The translations under genes were made by a program, and so were the position numbers. Below are positions 57,805-64,000 of a stretch of DNA of 64,000 nucleotides, in pieces (the stretch's first letter is position 1; each line of letters opens with the position of its first letter). The stretch is from the NCBI GenBank assembly GCA_044228435.1, contig JBGAUW010000002.1:1-64000 (forward strand), given 5' to 3'. This DNA is from Bog-950 sp044228435 (lineage in GTDB: Bacteria > Bacteroidota > Bacteroidia > Chitinophagales > LD1). The notes beneath the pieces are model-generated. The model did not search any database and was not told where the DNA came from. It worked only from the letters and a program-made list of their open reading frames with translations.

Positions 57805-59286
57805 CTAATTTACCGGCTTACCAATTAAGGTGCCGCTGGTGCAACCGGTAACGGTAACCGTTACGTAGTCGCCGGGTTTATAATCTCTTCTTTCAAATAC
57901 AATTACCTTGTTCTGCGAGTTTCGGCCATACACATCTTCTTCACTGCGCTGCGATATGCCTTCTACCAATACTTCGTATGTTTTTCCAATGTCCTCTCTG
58001 TTTCTTTCCAGCGAGTGTATGCGGTGCAGGTCTACTATCTCCTGCAGGCGGCGTTTTTTAACCTCTTCTGGTATATCGTCGGTATGCTTTTTAGCAGCCA
58101 CCGTGCCGGGGCGTTCGTTGTAGGCAAACATGTAGGCCATTTCGTAGCGCACATGCTGCATCATACTCAGGGTATCCTGGTGCTCTTCTTCTGTTTCGCT
58201 GCAATAGCCTGCAATAATATCGGTGCTAATGGCCGCCTCAGGTACTATGGTACGGATGGCTTCAATACGCTGCATATACCACTCGCGGGTATAGGTGCGG
58301 TTCATCATCTCTAATATGCGGCTGTTACCCGATTGCACCGGCAGGTGTATATACTTGCAAATGTTATGGTACTTAGCCATCATGTGCAGTACATCATCGG
58401 TCATATCTTTAGGGTGCGAAGTAGAGAATCTAACCCTTAAATCCGGCGCTATTTGAGCCACCATCTCCAGCAACTCAGCAAAGTTTACTACATGCTCTTC
58501 ATACTTGGCATCTACCAGCTTTTTGCCTACCAGTTTAGGGTCGTGGCTAAAGCGGTATGAGTCTACATTTTGTCCTAACAGGGTTACATCGCGATAACCC
58601 GCTGCATATAAATCTTTAGCCTCGGCAACAATGCTATCATAATCGCGGCTGCGCTCGCGGCCACGGGTAAAAGGCACCACGCAGAAAGAGCACATATTAT
58701 CACAGCCCCGCATAATGCTTATAAAGGCGGTTATACCATTGGTGTTAAGGCGCACCGGGTTTATTTCTGCATACGTCTCTTCTCTACTAAGCAATACGTT
58801 AACTGCCTTTTGGCCGGTTTCGGCTTCTTCAATCAGACCGGGCAAAGCACGGTAAGCATCGGGCCCTGCTACTATATCTACTATCTTTTCTTCTTCTAAA
58901 AACTTCTCCTTCAATCGCTCGGCCATGCAGCCCAACACCGCTATTACGGCTCCGCGCTTCTTCTTTTTAACCGCCGAAAGGTGCATTAAACGATGGCGCA
59001 CCCGCTGCTCGGCATTATCCCGTATGGCGCAGGTATTTATCAGTATTAAATCGGCATCTAGAAATTGGGCGGTGGCATCGTAGCCCGCATTACCCAATAT
59101 AGAGGCTACCACCTCGCTATCGGCAAAGTTCATTTGGCAGCCATAGCTTTCTATGTAAAATTTTTTGCCGTTGGCTTTAACCGTTTCGGGGCGCTCAACC
59201 GTAAGGGCCTCGCCCTGGCGGCTTTCGTCAATTACCTTGGGTTGAATTTCGAAAGCGGTTTCGTTGTTGTATAACTCTGTCTTCAT
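57805..59286 (-). CDS. miaB: tRNA-2-methylthio-N6-dimethylallyladenosine synthase
   Basis: A 493-aa radical SAM methylthiotransferase. The N-terminal domain has ESYGCQMNFADSEVV and NTCAIRDNAEQRV with cysteines for one 4Fe-4S cluster. The radical SAM cluster is RGCDNMCSFCVVPFTRGRERSR (C-x3-C-x2-C). The C-terminal TRAM domain starts about 420. It adds the methylthio group at A37 of tRNAs that read U-initial codons. It is the first gene of the block and has its own promoter element (59300-59307). Confidence 0.95.
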   Translation of the reverse strand: MKTELYNNETAFEIQPKVIDESRQGEALTVERPETVKANGKKFYIESYGCQMNFADSEVVASILGNAGYDATAQFLDADLILINTCAIRDNAEQRVRHRLMHLSAVKKKKRGAVIAVLGCMAERLKEKFLEEEKIVDIVAGPDAYRALPGLIEEAETGQKAVNVLLSREETYAEINPVRLNTNGITAFISIMRGCDNMCSFCVVPFTRGRERSRDYDSIVAEAKDLYAAGYRDVTLLGQNVDSYRFSHDPKLVGKKLVDAKYEEHVVNFAELLEMVAQIAPDLRVRFSTSHPKDMTDDVLHMMAKYHNICKYIHLPVQSGNSRILEMMNRTYTREWYMQRIEAIRTIVPEAAISTDIIAGYCSETEEEHQDTLSMMQHVRYEMAYMFAYNERPGTVAAKKHTDDIPEEVKKRRLQEIVDLHRIHSLERNREDIGKTYEVLVEGISQRSEEDVYGRNSQNKVIVFERRDYKPGDYVTVTVTGCTSGTLIGKPVN

Positions 59287-59299
59287 AAAATTAGGAGTG

Positions 59300-59307
59300 C
59301 AAAGATA
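59300..59307 (-). promoter_or_regulatory. Putative -7 promoter element of miaB (TATCTTTG)
   Basis: An exact match to TAnnTTTG on the - strand, 14 bp upstream of the miaB ATG. A TTTG motif lies further up at 59321-59324, closer than the usual spacing for a -33 element. Confidence 0.5.
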
Positions 59308-59382
59308 TACTTTTAGCAGACAAAATGGCAGAAATCCAAGTAAGAATTAGTGGTTGCTACTTCTGCGATATTGTCCAGGCGT

Positions 59383-59898
59383 TTACAGCACCAACCCAAA
59401 ACTCTTATCGGCCGGGGCCAGGTTCTTCAGCCAGCTATCTTTATAAGCTATTTGCCATTTGGTATCAAAATCGGCTTTGGTTTGCACCAGGTTGTTAAAC
59501 ACGGTTGTATCTTCTTTAATATCTCCGCGGGTTACCAGGTTTTCAAACTCTTCGCGGTTGCAGCTAAACACTTCTTCACCTTTTTTGTAGGCAATGTTCC
59601 AGCGGTCAAAAAAGTTAGCGCCAAATTCAGCACCTACCTGACGAATAAAATGCACCGATGAATCTACCGAGCAGCCGCTTACGCCTACTTCGGTTTCATC
59701 GGCCATTAGCACTATAAAGCGGTTATACAATAAGGCACCCGCCCCTGTTACTTCCATTTTGTGGGCCGTCCATTGATTTACAAAACTTTTTATTTTTTCT
59801 GAAATAGCGGTTGCCTGCTCTGCTGTAAAAGGGGTAGTGCTTTGGTATACCCAAACGCGGCTTTTAGGCGATAAATTGTTGCTTAACATTGTATTCAT
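59383..59898 (-). CDS. Conserved Bacteroidota protein (often labelled ABC transporter ATPase)
   Basis: A 171-aa soluble protein. The SRVWVYQSTTPFTAEQATAI, WTAHKMEVTGAGALLYNRF and VGVSGCSVDSSVHFIRQ segments are highly conserved among Bacteroidota. No Walker A or B motif is present, so the common label as an ABC ATPase is not supported by the sequence. Function unknown. The gene stands alone, 97 bp upstream of miaB on the same strand. Confidence 0.75.
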   Translation of the reverse strand: MNTMLSNNLSPKSRVWVYQSTTPFTAEQATAISEKIKSFVNQWTAHKMEVTGAGALLYNRFIVLMADETEVGVSGCSVDSSVHFIRQVGAEFGANFFDRWNIAYKKGEEVFSCNREEFENLVTRGDIKEDTTVFNNLVQTKADFDTKWQIAYKDSWLKNLAPADKSFGLVL

Positions 59899-59978
59899 AT
59901 GACGAAAGTTTTATCCACAAAGGCGAAAAATGACAAATCTATGACAATTCTCAGTTGCATTCGGGTGTTTTTAAACAC

Positions 59979-59990
59979 AATCTTTGCGGC
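59979..59990 (+). promoter_or_regulatory. Putative promoter core of the HmuY-like gene
   Basis: The same 12-mer AATCTTTGCGGC found upstream of the first T9SS cargo gene occurs here, ending 18 bp upstream of ATG 60009. Confidence 0.45.
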
Positions 59991-60008
59991 GTAAAATTAA
60001 TAAAGCTA

Positions 60009-61301
60009 ATGAAGCGGTTACTGATTCTTTTCTTCTCTATCATATATATTGGTTATTGTAATGCCCAGGTTATTGTAAGCGACTCTGCCGAAACCGGCCC
60101 CGAAAGTAACTTAATGACCTTTTATAGCCTGGCCACCGGGCAAAAAACCGTAGTATCTAATACCGATTGGCACCTCGCGGTTTCTATCCGCCCCACGCAG
60201 TTTCCTAATGCCCCGCTAGGTGGAACTACTATCCGGTTTAACCAGACTTTAGGCATGACCGTTTATTTTGCCCCTAATGCCATTGCCGCCGATTTTAACA
60301 CGCTGGATACTACCGGCTACCGCAGTTGGCCTAAACAAAACGATAACGATGCAGATATAGACGAAGGAGCCTTTAACCTGAACCGCACCGGTATTTTCGA
60401 TTTTGGCTGGGGTAAATACAACTCCTCTACACACGATGTAAGCGGCGATTCAATTTACCTTATACAACTACCTAATGGACAATTGAAGAAGTTTTTGGTG
60501 GTAAACTTAGACCGTGATACAGCATATAATATTCGATATAGCAATATCGATAATTCCGACCTGCAGAATGTGCATATTAGCAAAGCCGCCTACGCAGGTA
60601 AATCGTTTGTGTATTTTAATCTTATCGATAATACAGTTAAAGATAAAGAACCTTTAAGAACCAGTTGGGACCTTCAATTTTTAAAGTATGCAGCTACCGA
60701 TGTATCGCCAGGCAAAATAACCCCTGTGGTAGGCGTTTGGTTAAACAAGGGTGATAGCGCCGCCGAGCGCCGTAACCAAAATGTTGCCGGCAACGATTAC
60801 AGCGGCCTTAATTTTTCGGGCAAGTTAAATGCGATAGGCTGGAACTGGAAACATACCGGTGCTTACAACGCACTACTTACCGGAAAAAACATTACCGAAT
60901 TTTTACAGTTTTATGTTACTGATGATTCGCTGGCATATTTTGTAAAAACCGCTGCCGGCGATGTATATAAGGTAGTGTTTACACGCTACCGATTAAACAA
61001 CGGCCGCATTAATTTTTACACCCAGAAAATGGGTAGCGTTACAGGTATCGACGAGCAAACTGAGGTTGCTGCCTTGTTGGGTATCTATCCTAACCCGGCA
61101 AATTCAGAAATTAACGTGGCACTAAATACTGATAATGCTCTTTTAAGGGTATTTGATATAAGCGGACGCATGATAACCGAATTAAATGCCACACAAAATA
61201 AAGTACAGCTGAACACAAGCGATTTTAGCAACGGTGTTTACCTGTTGCAGGTAACGGCTAATAGCCGCACCTGGGTAAACAAATTTGTGGTAAGTCATTA
61301 A
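60009..61301 (+). CDS. HmuY-like protein with T9SS sorting domain
   Basis: A 430-aa protein from ATG 60009 (the frame opens at 59955 but those residues are not a leader). Signal peptide about 1-20 (ending YCNAQ). The body resembles HmuY, the heme-binding protein of Porphyromonas: TFYSLATGQKTVVSNTDWHLAVSI, FDFGWGKYN and SWDLQFLKY. The last 75 residues are a T9SS type A sorting domain (GIYPNPANSEINVAL, VFDISGRMITEL, NGVYLLQVT, KFVVSH). HmuY itself is a lipoprotein, so a T9SS-exported form is a notable variation. It is first in the locus. Confidence 0.82.
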   Translation: MKRLLILFFSIIYIGYCNAQVIVSDSAETGPESNLMTFYSLATGQKTVVSNTDWHLAVSIRPTQFPNAPLGGTTIRFNQTLGMTVYFAPNAIAADFNTLDTTGYRSWPKQNDNDADIDEGAFNLNRTGIFDFGWGKYNSSTHDVSGDSIYLIQLPNGQLKKFLVVNLDRDTAYNIRYSNIDNSDLQNVHISKAAYAGKSFVYFNLIDNTVKDKEPLRTSWDLQFLKYAATDVSPGKITPVVGVWLNKGDSAAERRNQNVAGNDYSGLNFSGKLNAIGWNWKHTGAYNALLTGKNITEFLQFYVTDDSLAYFVKTAAGDVYKVVFTRYRLNNGRINFYTQKMGSVTGIDEQTEVAALLGIYPNPANSEINVALNTDNALLRVFDISGRMITELNATQNKVQLNTSDFSNGVYLLQVTANSRTWVNKFVVSH

Positions 61302-61418
61302 TACCGTCCCTTTTCATTTCTCTTATTTATCTTTTTGGGCTTAAGGGCAAATAATTACAATTCTGTGACAATTGGCGCTATCAAACACGTAGTTAAATAA
61401 GTAAGTTTGAGGCCGCTA

Positions 61419-63710
61419 ATGAACACCGCTCAGTGTAGGCTCTTTTTCGTGTATGTATGTTATACCGCTGCCTTATTTTTAAGTAGCTCCCTTTCTATTT
61501 CTGCCAGTACCTTGCCCAATGCGCCCTTAAACGCTGTGTTTACCGTAATAAGCCAGCAAACTCAAAAACCGGTAGCCGATGCGGCTATTAAAATAATGCC
61601 CCTTAAAGAAAGTGCCAACAAAGCCATGGCGGCGTTTACCGACCAAAACGGGGTTTATAACCACTCCTTTAACGGCCCGGTAATAGTGCAAATTTCGTAC
61701 GTGGGTTATAAAACCATTACCGACACCCTGTTAGAGTTGGAAAACCGCATCTATTACCTCGAAGAAAACCAAAATATGCAGGATGTGGTAGTTACCGGAC
61801 AGTATGCTGCCGGCTCGGCCCAAAAATCGGTATACGAAGTAAAAGTAATAACGCAGCAGGAACTAAAAGTAAAGGGTGCTACTAACCTGCGCGAAGCCCT
61901 GCAAACCAAATTAAATATCGACCTGGGGCAAGACCCTGTTTTTGGAAGCTCTATAAGCATAAACGGCATTTCGGGGGAGGGTATTAAAATAATGGTGGAT
62001 GGAGTGCCCGTTATTGGCCGATTAGATGGTAAGCTTGACCTTAGCCAGATTAATCTTAACAATATAGACCATATTGAAATTGTAGAAGGCCCCCTGTCGG
62101 TTATTTATGGAACCGATGCTTTGGGCGGCGTTATAAATATTATTACCAAAACCTTTCAATCTGAAAAAGTTAATCTAAACCTTAGGGCCTATTACGAAAC
62201 CGCAGGGCAGTATAACCTGCAACTAAATACAGGTTTTGCATTTAAAAAGCACCAAATTTACTTAAGTGGCGGGCGCAACTTTTTTGATGGCTACAGCGCA
62301 GTAGATAGCGGCCAGCGCCAAAAAGAATGGAAACCAAAAGAGCAGTATTTTGCCGATGCCAAATATGTAAACGCCGGTGCTAAATACCGCGTTTCTTTAT
62401 CAGGGTCTTTTTTTAGAGAGATGATGCTTAACCGTGGCTCACAGCAATTAACGCTAAGCAACGAAAGCGCTTCTGGTTGGACTTACCGCGGTATAGATGA
62501 CCATATACTTACCTATCGGCCAAGAGCTACAGCTTCGTTTATGTATCGGTTTAAAGAGAATAGCCAACTGGATGTTTTGCTGGGTTATTCAGGCTGGTTC
62601 AGGTTTTTAAATAAGTATGCTAAAGATTTAGTAACCGGTAAAGAAAACCTTGGCAGCAGCACCGAGCAGGATACAGCCCGCTACAACCAGGTAGTGGCCC
62701 GTGCTACCTATAGTTTACCGGCCTGGAAAAACCGCCTTACCTTTTTGTTTGGTATAGATATTAACCAGGAGTTTGTAAACCAAACCCGCATTGCCGGTGA
62801 AACCAAAAAGCTGGGCGACTACGCGGCCTTTGGCAGCGCCAAACTTACTATTATAGATGGGCTGGATGTGCAGCCGGCCATCCGCTTTGCATATAATACG
62901 CTTTACCGTTCGCCATTAATTCCATCTTTTAACTTACGGTATAACTGGAAAGATAAAGTTGTTTACCGCGCCAGTTACGGGCGTGGCTACCGTTCGCCGG
63001 GAGTTAAAGAGTTATTTTTAGATTTTGTGATAGATGCTCACACTATTAAAGGCAATGCCAATTTAAAGGCAGAAGATGGCCATAATGTAACCAGTTCATT
63101 AAGCTATAACCTGGCCGTAAAAAAGCACTTAATAACCTTTAGTGCATCGGGTTTCTTTAACTACATTTTAAATAAAATTGATTTGGTAAATGTAGGTGCC
63201 AGTACCGGCGGAACACCGGTTTACCAGTATTATAATTTTAGCCGACAAAGTACTTACGGAGCAGGAGCAGGCATTACTTATAAGTGGGGCAGGCTACAAG
63301 CAAGTGCCCTTATGCAGTATACCGGTTACAAAATTATTTACAAGTCATCATCAAATGAAAAGGTGGATATGTGGAGCCCCGATTTATCGGTATCAGCATC
63401 TTACTTAATACCTAAAGCAGAGATAAATGTGAATGTGAATTACAAGTACAACGGCTATAAACCTCTTTACCTGGCAGGCACCCAATTTAAAGCAGGTAGC
63501 AGAGACCCTTATCATTTATTAGATGTTTCCCTTTCGCGCAACTTTTGGAAAGACCGCATACAACTTACCGTGGGGGGTAAAAACCTGGCAGGGGTAAAAA
63601 ATGTGGCTATTAATGGCGAGGTAATAGTAGGCCATAGCAATGCCAATTATGTAAATGTTGGCTGGGGCCAAACTTTTTTCACTTCTTTGACCCTGCATTT
63701 TAGCAAATGA
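61419..63710 (+). CDS. TonB-dependent outer-membrane receptor
   Basis: A 763-aa receptor from ATG 61419; the TTG at 61407 would add four residues. Signal peptide about 1-27. Residues about 35-115 form a carboxypeptidase-regulatory-like domain (VADAAIKIMPLKESANKAMA...VGYKTITDTL). The plug (about 125-230) carries VVVTGQYAAGSAQKSVYEVK and IVEGPLSVIYGTDALGGVINII. A large barrel follows, ending LTLHFSK with a strand-final aromatic. Placed between two HmuY-like genes, it fits a heme or metal-chelate receptor like HmuR. A start codon for the next gene overlaps its stop (ATGA). Confidence 0.9.
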   Translation: MNTAQCRLFFVYVCYTAALFLSSSLSISASTLPNAPLNAVFTVISQQTQKPVADAAIKIMPLKESANKAMAAFTDQNGVYNHSFNGPVIVQISYVGYKTITDTLLELENRIYYLEENQNMQDVVVTGQYAAGSAQKSVYEVKVITQQELKVKGATNLREALQTKLNIDLGQDPVFGSSISINGISGEGIKIMVDGVPVIGRLDGKLDLSQINLNNIDHIEIVEGPLSVIYGTDALGGVINIITKTFQSEKVNLNLRAYYETAGQYNLQLNTGFAFKKHQIYLSGGRNFFDGYSAVDSGQRQKEWKPKEQYFADAKYVNAGAKYRVSLSGSFFREMMLNRGSQQLTLSNESASGWTYRGIDDHILTYRPRATASFMYRFKENSQLDVLLGYSGWFRFLNKYAKDLVTGKENLGSSTEQDTARYNQVVARATYSLPAWKNRLTFLFGIDINQEFVNQTRIAGETKKLGDYAAFGSAKLTIIDGLDVQPAIRFAYNTLYRSPLIPSFNLRYNWKDKVVYRASYGRGYRSPGVKELFLDFVIDAHTIKGNANLKAEDGHNVTSSLSYNLAVKKHLITFSASGFFNYILNKIDLVNVGASTGGTPVYQYYNFSRQSTYGAGAGITYKWGRLQASALMQYTGYKIIYKSSSNEKVDMWSPDLSVSASYLIPKAEINVNVNYKYNGYKPLYLAGTQFKAGSRDPYHLLDVSLSRNFWKDRIQLTVGGKNLAGVKNVAINGEVIVGHSNANYVNVGWGQTFFTSLTLHFSK

Positions 63711-64000
63711 AAAAGCAGGTAAATTTATTGGGTAGTTTAGCGATAGCTGTTGTATATAAACATGCAGGCGTTTTAGTTTTATGTATTTTGTTATTTAGCA
63801 GTTCGTGCTTTAAAGAGAAGCCATTGCCTTTGCCCGATAATCAAAACCGCGGCCGCACCAGCGTAATTGAAATGGGGCCGCAATACAACGACCAGTTTTT
63901 TTACAGCCTGGCCACCAACACAGTAGTTAAACAAAACTCGCGTTTTGTTTACGATTTAATGTTTGATTGCAGCGCCGATAAATTTCATATTTGGTTAAAC
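63707..64000 (+). CDS. HmuY-like lipoprotein, 3' truncated by window edge
   Basis: The ATG at 63707-63709 overlaps the receptor stop by four bases, and the frame remains open to the last base (98 codons). The N-terminus has a hydrophobic segment with the lipobox FSSSC at about residues 34-38. The mature part has FFYSLATNTVVKQNS and DLMFDCSADKFHIW, resembling the HmuY fold and the FYSLATGQKTVV of the T9SS-type gene upstream. It is probably the lipid-anchored partner of the receptor. The rest lies beyond the window. Confidence 0.75.
   Translation, partial: MKKQVNLLGSLAIAVVYKHAGVLVLCILLFSSSCFKEKPLPLPDNQNRGRTSVIEMGPQYNDQFFYSLATNTVVKQNSRFVYDLMFDCSADKFHIWLN

Noticed and set aside
59383..59898. ABC transporter ATPase annotation
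   Set aside because: No Walker A, Walker B or signature motif is in the 171-aa sequence; the label is a database habit for this family.

Overview
The window looks like chromosomal DNA from a member of the Bacteroidota, probably a non-flagellated, gliding or surface-living lineage near Sphingobacteriia/Chitinophagia or Cytophagia. The evidence is two secreted proteins with C-terminal type IX secretion (T9SS) sorting domains, a PorP/SprF-type outer-membrane protein, TANFOR-type and HmuY-type surface proteins, a bacterial serine palmitoyltransferase, the order miaB / sigma-54 activator / lptE / TPR-like protein / secG, and TAnnTTTG-type promoter elements close to start codons in place of clear -10/-35 boxes. 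I see no rRNA, tRNA, CRISPR array, insertion sequence or recognisable prophage.

Layout. 1-3.0 kb: three tandem secreted TonB C-terminal-domain proteins, the first cut by the window edge, then two SAM methyltransferases separated by a 61-bp imperfect palindrome. 3.0-9.8 kb: a five-gene reverse-strand signalling operon (giant hybrid kinase, single-domain receiver, CheR, CheB, receiver-PAS-kinase) with overlapping ends. 10-13 kb: small envelope and unknown genes. 13.3-16 kb: serine palmitoyltransferase followed by an unknown 433-aa protein. 16-24.6 kb: lipoproteins, OmpA-like proteins, a possible outer-membrane phospholipase-like protein, three paralogues of one secreted family (the first at 10.2 kb), a 56-aa basic protein, and a more AT-rich patch with a HEPN-like protein. 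24.6-29.8 kb: a fused beta-oxidation enzyme, a zinc-ribbon protein, a T9SS cargo protein and dihydrofolate reductase. 29.9-39.5 kb: a three-gene surface operon (1936-aa TANFOR-like protein, fibronectin-III-like protein, outer-membrane protein). 39.6-50 kb: a helical-repeat protein, RelA/SpoT, a penicillin-acylase-family hydrolase, a 1201-aa outer-membrane protein and AroQ. 50-59.9 kb: a PaaE-like reductase, release factor 3, PorP/SprF, then the secG to miaB block. 60-64 kb: an uptake locus of HmuY-like T9SS cargo, TonB-dependent receptor and a second HmuY-like lipoprotein that runs off the window.

How the genes fit together. Much of the window builds or serves the outer membrane: secretion (SecG, PorP/SprF), LPS assembly (LptE), sphingolipid synthesis (SPT), TonB-linked uptake and large surface proteins. 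The housekeeping genes (prfC, miaB, relA/spoT, folA, aroQ) are ordinary.

The most unusual signals I found are: (1) degenerate heptanucleotide tandem repeats at five places, two of which encode the hydrophobic core of a signal peptide; (2) the TANFOR/FN3/outer-membrane operon with a cysteine-rich tail; (3) the phosphorelay operon that carries CheR and CheB with no chemoreceptor or flagellar genes; (4) the unknown protein next to SPT; (5) the HmuY / receptor / HmuY locus.
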